Assembly: GCA_018105865.1 (NCBI GenBank)
Contig: CM030863.1
Coordinates: 452,501 to 516,500, forward strand
Reading direction: 5' to 3'
Source of the DNA: Metaphire vulgaris
Lineage: Eukaryota > Annelida > Clitellata > Crassiclitellata > Megascolecidae
Length of the DNA stretch: 64,000 bases
Both the position numbers and the translations under genes were made by a program. The notes under the pieces were generated by a model. The model did not search any database, was not told the DNA's origin, and saw nothing but the letters and a program-made list of their open reading frames with translations. How positions within the stretch are numbered: position 1 is the stretch's first letter; every line of letters begins with the position of its first letter. Positions 10,141 to 20,960 of this stretch are shown one piece after another.

Positions 10141-13100
10141 TAGGATAGGCATGCAGTTACGGCAATCTGATGGAAGTGCTAACTATGGCAACAGCACAAA
10201 TGCTGGAAAATATTATAGTATTATTATGGCAATGTGATAGAAGTGCCAACTATGGCAATAGCACAAATGCAGGAAACTTGTCAAAGGTTAATATTCTAGT
10301 ATTTATTATTGCTATGCTATGGATTATGTGAGAATAGGCAGATTATTATATGGCAATCTGATGGAAGTGCTAACTATGGCAATAACACAAATGCAGGAAA
10401 ATTGTCAAAGGCTAGTATTCTAGTATTTATTATTGCTATGCTATGGATTATGTGAGAATAGGCAGATTATTATGGCAAGCTGATGGAAGTGCTAACTATG
10501 GCAATAGCACAAATGCAGGAAACTTGTTAAATTGTTAGTATTCTAGTATTTATTATTGCTATGCTATGGATTATGTGAGAATAGGCAGATTATTATATGG
10601 AATCTGATGGAAGTGCTAACTATAGCAATAGCACAAATGCAGGAAACTTGATAAAGGTTAGTATTCTAGCATTTATTATTCCTATGCTATGGTTTATGTG
10701 AGAATAGGCAGATTATTATATGACAATCTGATGGAAGTGCTAACTATGGCAGTAGCACAAATGCAGGAAACTTCTTAATATTTCTTATTACTATGCTATG
10801 GATTATGTGTAAATAGGCAGGTTATTATATGGCAATCTGATGGAAGTGCTAACTATAGCAATAGCACAAATGCAGGAAACTTGTTAAAGGTTAGTATTCT
10901 AGTATTTATTATTGCTATGCTATCAATTATGTGAGAATAGGCAGACTATTATGGCAATCAGATGGAAGTGCCAACTATGGCAATAGCACAAATGCAGGAA
11001 AATTGTCAAAGGTTAGTATTCTAGTATGTATTATTGCTATGCTATCGATTATGTGAGAATAGGCAGATTATTATGGCAATCTGATGGAAATGCTAACTAT
11101 GGCAATAGCACAATACCACTATTTATTATTACTATGCTATGGATTATGTGAGAATAGGCAGATTATTATATGGCAATCTGATGGATGTGCTAAGTACGGC
11201 AATAGCACAAATACAGGAGTCTTGATAAAGGTTAGTATTTAGTATTTATTATTGCTATGCTATCGATTATGTGAGAATAGGCAGATTATTATGGCAATCT
11301 GATGAAAGTGCTAACTATGGCAATAGCACAAATGCAGGAAACTTGTTAAAGGTTAGTATTCTAGTATTTATTATTGCTATGCTATGGATTATGTGAGAAT
11401 AGGCAGATTATTATGTCAATATGATGAAAGTGCTAAATGTGGCAATAGCACAAATGCAGGAAACTTGTTAAAGGTTAGTATTCTGGTATTTATTATTGCT
11501 ATGCTATGTATTATGTGAGACTACGCAGATTATTATGGCAATCTGATGGAAGTGCTAACTATGGCAATAGCACAAATGCAAGAAACTTGCTAAAGGTTAG
11601 TATTTAATATTTATTACTGCTATGCTATGGATTATGTGAGAATAGGCAGATTATTATGGCATTCTGATGAAAGTGCTAACTATGGCAATAGCACAAATGC
11701 AGGAAACTTGTTAAAGGTTAGAATTCTAGTATTTATTATAGCTATGCTATGGTTTATGTGAGAAGAGGCAGATTATTATATGGCAATCTGATGGAAGTGC
11801 TAGCTATGGCAATAGCACAAATGCAGGAAACTACTACAGTATTATTATGGCAATGTGATGGAAGTACTAACTATGGCAATAGCACAAATGCAGGAAACTT
11901 GTTAAAGGTTAGTATTCTAGTAATCATTATTGCTATGCTATGTATTATGTGAGAATAGGCAGATTATTATGGCATTCTGATGGAAGTGCTAACTATGGCA
12001 ATAGCACAAATGCAGGAAACTTGTTAAAGGTTAGTATTTATTATTGCTATGCTATGTATTATGTGAGAATAGGCAGATTATTATGACAATCTGATGAAAG
12101 TGCTAACTATGGCAATAGCACAAATTCAGGAAACTTGTTAAAGGTTAGTATTCTAGCATTTATTATTGCTATGCTATGGTTTATGTGAGAATAGGCAGAT
12201 TATTATGGCATTCTGATGGAAGTGCTAGCTATGGCAATAGCACAAATGCAGGAAACTAACTTAGTATTATTATGGCAATGTCATGGAAGTACTAACTATG
12301 GCAATAGCACAAATGCAGGAAACTTGTTAATATTTATTATTACTATGCTATGGATTATGTGAGAATAGGCAGATTATTATATGACAATCTGATGGAAGTG
12401 CTAACTATGGCAATCGCAGAAATGCAGTAAACTTTTATAGCATTAATTATGGCAATGTGATGGAAGTGCTAACTATGGCAATAGCACAAATGCAGGAAAC
12501 TTGTTAAAGGTTAGTATTCTAGTATTTATTATTGCTATGCTATGGATTATGTGAGAATAGGCAGATTATTATGGCAAGCTGATGGAAGTGCTAACTAAGG
12601 CATTAGCACAAATGCAAGAAACTTGTTATAGGTTAGTATTCTAGCATTTATTATTGCTATGCTATGGTTTATGTGAGAATAGGCAGTTTATTATATGGCA
12701 ATCTGATGGAAGTGCTAACTATGGCAATAGCGCAAGTGCAGGAAACTTGTTAAAGGTTAGTATTCTGGAATTTATTATTGCTATGCTATGGATTATGTCA
12801 GAATAGGCAGATTATTATGGCAATCTGTTGGAAGGGCTAACTATGGCAATAGCACAAATGCAGGAAAATTGTTAAAGGTTAGTATTCTAGCATTTATTAT
12901 TGCTATGCTATGGTTTATGTGAGAATAGGCAGATTATTATATGGCAATCTGATGGAAGTGCTAACTATGGCTATAGCACAAATGCAGGAAACTTGTCAAA
13001 GGTTAGTATTCTAGTATTTATTATTGCTATGCTATGGATTATGTGAGAATAGGGAGATTATTATGGCAATCTGATGGAAGTGCTAACTATGGCAATAGCA

Positions 13101-13513
13101 CAAATGCAGGAAAATTGTTAAAGGTTAGTATTCTAGTATTTATTATTGCTATGCTATGTATTATGTGAGAATAGGCAGGTTATTATGGCAGTCCGATGGA
13201 AGTGCTAACTATGGCAATAGCACAAATGCAGGAAACTTGTTAAAGGTTAGTATTCTAGTATTTATTATTGCTATGCTATGGTTTATGTGAGAATAGGCAG
13301 ATTATTATATGGCAATCTGATGGAAGTGCTAACTATGGCAATAGCACAAATGCAGGAAACTTGTTAAAGGTTAGTATTCTAGTATTTATTGTTGCTATGC
13401 TATCAATTATGTGAGAATAGGCAGATTATTATGGCAATCTGATGGAAGTGCTAACTATGGCAATAGCACAAATGCAGGAAAATTGTTAATATTTATTATT
13501 ACTATACTATGGA
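10141..13513 (+). repeat. 122-bp tandem hairpin array, left part
   Basis: About 28 head-to-tail units of roughly 105 to 124 bp (consensus counted as 122). Every unit carries two adjacent hairpins: arms CAGATT / AATCTG around a loop containing TATGGC, then six bases, then arms GTGCTA / TAGCAC around ACTATGGCAA. The loops share TATGGC(AA). Loop positions vary (ACTATAGCAA, AGTACGGCAA, AATGTGGCAA) while arms are mostly kept. Some arm changes break pairing (GTACTA, GCATTCTG) and others keep it by G.U (CAGGTT). A recurrent short variant lacks a 15-base piece after 'cttgttaa'. Small frames inside are by-products. The array is interrupted by the retrotransposon at 13514-16935. Confidence 0.9.
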
Positions 13514-13515
13514 AG

Positions 13516-13540
13516 TCCCGGGCAGGGAAACCTCCCGGGA
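13516..13540 (+). other. 5'-terminal hairpin with GAAA tetraloop in the retrotransposon
   Basis: Two bases inside the inferred 5' end, arms TCCCGGG and CCCGGGA pair perfectly. A bulged C follows, then AGG / CCT closes a GAAA (GNRA-type) tetraloop. Many non-LTR elements have structured 5' ends, including self-cleaving ribozymes, but I do not see a complete known ribozyme fold here. Confidence 0.5.
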
Positions 13541-13732
13541 TTGCACCGAATATACAGAATAAGGTGCTTTGGACCAACTGTACCAGAAGCCAACGACAGA
13601 GGGCGGATGATCAGTAACAGGAAACAAACAACGGCCTTAAAGATGGAAGATCTTCGAACGCAGGTTAGCAGGCAGCAAGGCAAAGTACGGCAAAAGTCGG
13701 AAACGGATAGCTAACAACACTGGGATAGGAAG

Positions 13733-14569
13733 GTGTCACTGCCCAGCAACCAGAAGACCACCAACTTTAACGATATGAGAGGAAGAAAAAACATACATGA
13801 CCATACTGGATCGGACGACGACCAGGATAAAAAGGTCCGCGCTATCTGCCGAGGTACTCTGACGGAAGTGAAAAGTGGGCTAAGAGACCGCACCCAAATA
13901 AATGACAACATATCAGCAAAGGGAAGAACACAAATCGGACACTGGAATGTAAGAAGCCTGTATTGAACAGGGAAGACTCACAGGCTGGTTGGGGAATTAA
14001 AAAGACTCAATGTAAAAGTGTGTGGTATAAGCGAAACACACTGGACAGGGCAAGGGAAGATGAGAGTAGAAGGATACACAATATGGTATAGCGGGAAGGA
14101 CGAAGGGTCAAAGCATGAACATGGAGTGGCAATAGCAATGACAGACCACATAGCGACAGCAGTGACAGAGGTAAAACAAATAAATGACAGGATAATTAAA
14201 GTAAGAGCAAAATTCAAACATGGAGCAATGACGGTGATTGAAAGTTATGCCCCAACAGAAACCAGCTTACCGGAAGAAAAAGACACTTTCTACAACGAAC
14301 TAAAACACACCCTGGAAACAACACCAAGACATGATTTAATCGTGATGTTGGGAGATTTCAATGCTAAAATTGGAGTTGACTATAATACTTGGGGACAGAT
14401 ACTGGGGAAACATGGAATGACAGGCGAAAAAGAAAACGAAAATGGAGGTAGACTGCTGGAGCTATGCAGCAACAGCAACTTAAGTATAATGAACACACAA
14501 TTTATTCAGAAGACATGCAGAAAAAACCACATGGACATCACCAGATGGAAATACACAAAACCTTATTGA
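13733..14569 (+). pseudogene. Retrotransposon endonuclease region (EEP/AP-endonuclease), broken
   Basis: Frame-2 translation shows the start of an exonuclease-endonuclease-phosphatase domain: HWNVRSLY, then an in-frame TGA stop at 13964-13966, then CGISETHWTGQGK, VAIAM, ESYAPTE and LGDFNAKIG. These correspond to the N-, E- and DFNA-type motifs of the AP endonuclease that nicks target DNA for target-primed reverse transcription. The frame runs off at KPY-stop (14567-14569). The domain's last part, with SDHNLV, continues in another frame from about 14556, so a one-base frameshift lies near 14553. Upstream residues (13733-13930) are basic and may be the linker from ORF1. Confidence 0.85.
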
Positions 14570-14573
14570 CTAC

Positions 14574-16855
14574 ATAATAACCAGGGAGGAGTGGATGACA
14601 TCCATAAAGAAGACAAGGGTTGATAGGACGGCGACAATAGGATCTGACCACAATCTGGTAGTGGCAGAACTGCAAATGAAAATCAGAAGCAAAAAGAACA
14701 AAGTAAGGAAAAGATACAACACCGAGGCGCTGGCAGAACCAGAAAAAGCAGAAACGTTTAGAAGGGGCATACAAGAAAGATATGAGAGCGTCGTAGCAGA
14801 GGAAAAGGAACTGACAGTGGAAGAGGAATGGGAAAGGTTTCGGGAGGACATGAATAAAACAGCGGAAAGAGTACTGGGGTTCCAAAAAAGAGAAAATCAA
14901 TGCTGGATAACAGACACAAAGCAGAAAATGGACAAGATACGGGGCCTGAAAAGACAAATGCTAACAACTGGGTCAGAAGAGGATAAAAATGCATATGAGG
15001 TGGGAGAAAAACAACTGGAACATCAAATAAAGGAAGACAGAAATAAGTATTTGGAAAGCATAGCAAAAGAGATGGAAGAGGCAGCCGTAAAAGGAGATAG
15101 TAAGACTCTGTTTGCAAACGTCAATAAACTATGTTCGAGGGGAGGTAACAAGCTAATAGGATTAGAACCGATAAGAAATCCACAAGGAAAAGTCATTACA
15201 GACAAGACAGCGATAATCAACAGATGGAAAGAGCATTTTGAAACCATGCTGAACAAGGAAGAACCTACGTCAACGGAGAGAACAATAAGGGAGATAAAAG
15301 GAATGGAACAACTACAAGAGGGAAATGACACAGCAGAAGATGTAACCATAGATGAGGTAACAAAGGCCGTTAGACAAATGAGAAAGAACAAGGCCCCAGC
15401 TATATGTAATATAACCGCTGAGATGCTCATGAACTCTGGAGAGGAAACCTTAAAATGGCTCCACAGAATAATATGCAAAGTCTGGAAGGAGGAAATAACA
15501 CCAGAAGACTGGAGAAGAGCCATAATCATCCCAATCCACAAGAAAGGAGATAAGAAAGACTGTAACAATTTCAGGGGCATATCCTTATTGAGTGTACCAG
15601 GAAAAGTGTTCACTCGCGTAATTTTAAACAGAGTCAAGGATAAAATAGATCAGAACCTGAGAGAAAATCAAAGTGGTTCAGACAAGGAAAACGATGCACG
15701 GATCAAATATTTGTGATACGGCAGATGATTGAAAAAAAAGGGAATTCAACAAAGACCTATATATGTGCTTCATTGATTTTGCACAGGCATGTGATTCCAT
15801 CTGGAGGAAAGGCGCATGGGAAATAATAGGAAAATATGGAATAAATAACAAATACATACAACTGATAAAGGCTTTATACAATGTAACATATGCAGTGGTG
15901 AGAGTAGAGGGGACAGAGTCGGAGGAATTCAAAATAGTGACAGGGTTTAGACAAGGATGTATCTTGGTCTCCCTCACTGTTCAATGTGATATTGGACTAC
16001 ATCATGAGAAGACTAGAAAAAATAGGTAACCTCAGGAAAACAATGCAACCGCAGAATATGGAAGACACGGAGTATGCAGACGACACATGCTTACTGGCAG
16101 AGTGCCTATTAAGAATAATGGAATTAACGGAAATACTGGCCAACGAAAGTGAGAAAATAGGCATGAAAATAAACTATAAGAAGACAAAGATTATGGCATT
16201 GACAAATCAGCACGGACCATAGCCAAAAGTGGAAATAGAAAACAATGAAGTGGATATGGTAGAAAGCTTCGTATACCTAGGAAGTGAGGTAGACAATAAA
16301 GCAAGCAGCGAAAAAGAAATCAAAAGGCGATTGGCGCTGGCAGGAAATGTCTTCAATAGCAATAGCTTAAGGGCAGGAGAAGGTGTTCAAAAGACATGAT
16401 ATAAACATGAAACTGAAATTGCGAATATTAAACGCATGCGTCATTCCAGTACTTACATATGGAGCAGAAACATGGAATATAACAGGCAGTATGGAAAAAG
16501 GATAGACGCATGTGAAAACAAATGGTTAAGAAGGATCATGAGAGTTGGCTATAAAGAGCATGTAACAGACAAAGAAATCAGAGACAGAATGCAACAACCC
16601 CTCGTCAGTAACATCGTAAGAAAGAAAAGAATGGAATGCCTGGGGCATATATTGCGAATGGAAAATGAAAGACTGCCAAAAATAGCACACTATTATAAAC
16701 AGGAGGGTAAAAGAAGTCAAGGGCGACAAAGATCAAGATGGACAGACTGCATAAGCAAAGACCTCAACACGGTGGGGCTCAAGCTGGAAGGGAAAACAAC
16801 CGGAAGAAATAGGACGACTTTGGAGGAACTGGCGAGCAAAAGACACATGTGAAGA
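14574..16855 (+). pseudogene. Retrotransposon reverse transcriptase region, broken
   Basis: Continues in frame 0 from the end of the endonuclease (SDHNLVVAEL) through a coiled linker into RT: IIPIHKKGDKKDCNNFRGIS marks the RT core near 15525-15590. The frame stops at 15714-15716. RT continues in frame 1 (FIDFAQACDSIW, 15772-15807; TGFRQGC, about 15940) and then frame 2, where the catalytic YADD box is intact (16073-16084) and a thumb-like FVYLG follows outside the open part. A C-terminal region (16436-16852) with a 'LGHILRM' motif and a basic tail completes it. At least three frame breaks; not functional. No RNase H domain is visible. Confidence 0.85.
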
Positions 16856-16899
16856 GAAATCGTTTCGGAATTCAACGGATGGACACAGTCAAAGATGAC

Positions 16900-16934
<35 letters not shown>

Positions 16935-16935
16935 G

Positions 16936-18366
16936 ATTACTATGCTATGGATTATGTGAGAATAGGCAGATTATTATATGGCAATCTGATGGAAGTGCTA
17001 ACTATGGCAATAGCACAAATGCAGGAAACTTGTTAAAGTTTAGTATTCTAGTATTTATTATTGCCATGCTATGGATTGTGTGAGAATAGGCAGGTTATTA
17101 TATGGCAATCTGATGGAAGTGCTAACTATGGCAATATAGCACAAATGCAGGAAACTTGTTAATATTTATTATTACTATGCTATGGATTATGTGAAAATAG
17201 GCAGGTTATTATATGGCAATCTGATGGAAGTGCTAACTATGGCAATAGCACAAATGCAGGAAAATTGTTAATATTTATTATTGCTATGCTATGTATTATT
17301 TGAGAATAGGCAGATTATTGTATGACAATCTGATGGAAGTGCTAATTATGGCGATAGCACAAATGCAGGAAAATTGTTAATATTTATTATTGCTATGCTA
17401 TGTATTATTTGAGAATAGGCAGATTATTATGGCATTCTGATGGAAGTGCTAACTATGGCAATAGCACAAATGCAGGAAACTTGTTAAAGGTTAGTATTCT
17501 AGTATTTATTATTGCTATTCTATGGATTATGTGAGAAGAGGCAGATTATTATATGGCAATCTGATGGAAGTGCAAACTATGGCAATAGCACAAATGCAGG
17601 AAAATTGTCAAAGGTTAGTATTCTGGTATTTATTATTGCTATGCTATGTATTATGTGAGAATAGGCAGATTATTATGGCAATCTTATGGAAGTGCTAACT
17701 ATGGCAATAGCACAAATGCAGGAAACTTGTTAAAGTTTAGTATTCTAGTATTTATTATTGCTATGCTATGGATTATTTGAGAATAGGCAGATTATTATAT
17801 GGCAATCTGATGGAAGTGCTAACTATGGCAATAGCACAAATGCAGGAAACTTGTTAAAGTTTAGTATTCTAGTATTTATTATTGCTATTCTAAGGATTAT
17901 GTGAGAAGAGGCAGATTATTATATGGCAATCTGATGGAAGTGCTAACTATGGCAATAGCACAAATGCAGAAAAATTGTCAAAGGTTAGTATTCTAGTATT
18001 TATTATTGCTATGCTATGGATTATGTGAGAATAGGCAGATTGTTGTGTCAATCTGATGGAAGTGCTAACTATGGCAATAGCACAAATGCAGGAAACTTGT
18101 TAAAGGTTAGTATTCTAGTATTTATTATTGTTATGATATTGGTTATGTGAGAATAGGCAGATTGTTGTGTCAATCTGATGGAAGTGCTAACTATGGCAAT
18201 AGCACAAATGCAGGAAACTTGTTAAAGGTTAGTTATTACAAACATTCTAGTATTTATTATTGTTATGCTATTGGTTATGTGAGAGAATATGTAGAAACCG
18301 GTAGTTGTTGCAATCTGATGGAAGTGCTAACTATGGCAATGGCACTAATTTTGGAACATTCTGATA
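16936..18366 (+). repeat. 122-bp tandem hairpin array, right part
   Basis: About 12 further units of the same array, in the same orientation and register as 10141-13513, so the two parts were continuous before the retrotransposon landed. The last units change sequence (CAGATTGTTGTGTCAATCTG keeps its arms with a different loop) and the array fades out after 18366. Confidence 0.9.
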
Positions 18367-18779
18367 GATGAGTTTTTCTAGATGAGAGCATTATAATATA
18401 GATATATAGTTATGCTGTGGATTATGTCAGAATAAGAATATTATTTCAATGAGTTTTGTGTAGTTATCTTTAGGCACTTGCACAATTCTAGGCAAATTTT
18501 AATTGGGTGTTGTATGAGATTATAGGTATTGATTAATTATGGCAGTATCTTGAATGACTAACTACAATAGTGCTTTATAAGAATATCGTTGAAAGAGATT
18601 ATATCTGAATACGAATAATTTATCATGGCAGTCTTGTCATTTTATCAACAGCACATTTGAATTAATTCCTAAGAGATGCTGTATCAGAGCAGGTTATCTA
18701 GTAACTGAAGTTTAATGAATAGCGTGTGGACTTCTGGCAAGTATTGCCAATGGAGGAAGAAAGTGCTCTTTGCAAATCT

Positions 18780-18827
<48 letters not shown>

Positions 18828-19591
18828 ATTTTAAACAGGTAATTTAACAGAATAGGAATGCTAGTCTATTTTTAGCAATCTATTGTCAACAGTCGTTTAC
18901 AAGAGCACTGTATTTGTACTATGTACAACAATTTGAGCACTGATTATGACATTGCAATGATGTGATGTTTTGTGAGTCTAGCGTTATTTGACATTAGTCT
19001 TTAGACAGACATTCCATATAGATGTAGATGCTATCGATGACAGCACCAAAGACATGAATGTGTCTGCCGATCATCTGGCACAGTCTACCAGCCATCAAAC
19101 GTCACTTGAAACCACCAAATGAAGTTTATAGACTGGTGATGACTATTGAGCTCTGTTCAGGTAATACATTGTGGCACTGCAAAAATATCTTCTTTAGTTT
19201 CATTTTTAAATAGAATATCATCTTTAGTTTCATTTTTAAATAAATATGATTATGAGAAAGAAATTATGTCAGCTTATAGAAAGCAGCATTTGTATTTCAA
19301 AATTTTTGATGTTGTGTATTGCATTCACATACAAGCAGTTATGCCAATGGATGCAATTTCTTTAAAGATTGCATTTTAAAGAGGCATTTTAGAAATGCAA
19401 CTTGTGAATATTAACATTTGATGCTAATAAATATTGTATCCTTTCAGGATAATCTTTTAATACTTCAGCCATGGCCAGAAATTTTCTTGTAAATGTTCTG
19501 TATAAGTTTGTGTGCAAGTGTTTGTTTTTTTTGTTTGTGTAGCTGCACAATGGTGTCTGTTTTTTTGTTTGTGTAGCTTTACAATGGTGAG
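18367..19591. other. Non-coding stretch between the two arrays
   Basis: No gene seen. Contains an (AT)n run at 18783-18825 and, at 19186-19245, a short direct duplication of 'tctttagtttcatttttaaata'-like sequence. Confidence 0.4.
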
Positions 19592-20960
19592 CCAAGGAAT
19601 GAGGGCAAGGAAGCTGTCATTCCTTGGTGTTGTTAGTTTTGACTAGGAATGACAGCAAGGAGGCTGTCATTCATTGGTGCTGTTTGTTTTGATGGTTGGT
19701 TGAATCCTCAAAGTTTTGACTAGGAATGACCGCAAGGAGGCTGTCATTCATTGGCATTGTTTGCTCTGTTGTTGGCAATGACAGCAAAGGAGGCTGTCAT
19801 TCATTGGTGCTGTTTGCTTTGGTGGTTGGTTGACCCATCAAAGTTTTGTCTAGGAATGACAGCAAAGAGGCTGTCATTCATTGGCATTGTTTGCTCTGTT
19901 GTTGGCAATGACAGCAAATGAGGCTGTCATTCATTGGTGCTGTTTGATTTGGTGGTCGGTTGACCCATCAAAGTTTTGACTAGGAATGACGGCACAGAGG
20001 CTGTCATTCATTGGTGCTGTTTGATTTGATGGTTGGTTTAACCATCAAAGTTTTGTCTAGGAATGACAGCAAGGTGGCTGTTATTCATTGGTGCTGTTTG
20101 ATTTGGTGGTCGGTTGACCCATCAAAGTTTTGCCTAGGAATGACAGCAAAGAGGCTGTCATTCATTGGCATTGTTTGCTCTGTTGTTGGCAATGACAGCA
20201 AATGAGGCTGTCATTTATTGGTGCTGTTTGATTTGGTGGTTGGTTGAACCATCAAAGTTTTGCCTAGGAATAACAGCAAAGAGGCTGTCATTCATTGGCA
20301 TTGTTTGCTCTGTTGTTGGCAATGGCAGCAAAGGAGGCTGTCATTCATTGGTGCTGTTTGATTTGGTGGTTGGTTGAACCATCAAAGTTTTGCCTAGGAA
20401 TAACAGCAAAGAGGCTGTCATTCATTGGCATTGTTTGCTCTTTTGTTGGCAATGACAGCAAATGAGGCTGTCATTTATTGGTGCTGTTTGATTTGGTGGT
20501 TGGTTGAACCATCAAAGTTTTGCCTAGGAATAACAGCAAAGAGGCTGTCATTCATTGGCATTGTTTGCTCTGTTATTGGCAATGGCAGCAAAGGAGGCTG
20601 TCATTCATTGGTGCTGTTTGCTTTGGTGGTCGGTTGACCCATCAAAGTTTTGCCTAGGAATGACAGCAAAGAGGCTGTCATTCATTGGCATTGTTTGCTC
20701 TTTTGTTGGCAATGACAGCAAAGGAGGCTGTCATTCATTGGTGCTGTTTGATTTGGTGGTTGGTTGAACCATCAAAGTTTTGTCTAGGAATGACAGCAAG
20801 GTGGCTGTTATTCATTGGTGCTGTTTGATTTGGTGGTTGGTTGAACAAACAAAGTGGTAGCCTAGGAATGACGGTAAAGACTGTCATTCCTTGGCATTGT
20901 TTGCTTTGTTGTGGTTGTTGGCAATGACGGCAAGGAGACTGTCATTTCTTTGTGTTGTTT
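19592..20960 (+). repeat. 130-bp tandem array of two hairpin types
   Basis: Units of 130 bp (clearest from 20165 to 20815), each with two copies of hairpin A and one of hairpin B. Hairpin A has arms AATGACAGC / GCTGTCATT (9 bp, 5-7 base loop); I count about 21 copies. Hairpin B has arms TTTGATGGTT / AACCATCAAA (perfect at 20025-20049); later copies read TTTGGTGGTT, keeping a G.U pair. The first copy of A is extended to CCAAGGAATGA / TCATTCCTTGG (19592-19627). Variants AATGACGGC, AATGGCAGC and GCTGTTATT all keep G.U pairing in + strand RNA. AATAACAGC (three copies) does not. Frames of about 70 codons inside are by-products of the repeat. Confidence 0.9.

Larger units (their letters stand above)
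13514..16935 (+). mobile_element. Non-LTR retrotransposon, decayed, 16-bp TSD
   Basis: A 3.4-kb insertion in the middle of the 122-bp array. Array sequence stops at ATTACTATACTATGGA (13498-13513) and resumes at ATTACTATGCTATGGA (16936-16951), a 16-bp target duplication with one mismatch. It contains an apurinic endonuclease domain followed by a reverse transcriptase domain, no visible RNase H, and ends in a (GACA)n microsatellite tail (16893-16935). A microsatellite tail and EN-RT order are known from RTE-like and related non-LTR clades; the exact clade is not resolved. Several stops and frameshifts show it is inactive. Confidence 0.9.

Noticed and set aside
10141..13513. Box C/D or H/ACA snoRNA cluster
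   Set aside because: UGAUGR-like and ACA-like strings occur, but stems are only 6 bp, there is no proper C/D pair or H box in the right place, and the hairpins are too short for H/ACA.
13514..13600. Complete HDV-like or hammerhead ribozyme at the retrotransposon 5' end
   Set aside because: Only one hairpin with a GAAA loop is clear; the nested pseudoknot or the conserved hammerhead core could not be found by eye.
10141..18366. CRISPR-like array
   Set aside because: Animal DNA; units are contiguous diverged copies of about 122 bp without unique spacers between short identical repeats.
20011..20767. Repeated 64-70 codon frames (MALFALLLAM type)
   Set aside because: They recur every 130 bp only because the array repeats; the hairpin structure, not the frame, is what is conserved, and changes are not codon-like.
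19592..20960. Canonical microRNA cluster
   Set aside because: Stems of 9-11 bp with 5-7 base loops are too short for microRNA precursors; longer pairing would need to join different copies.
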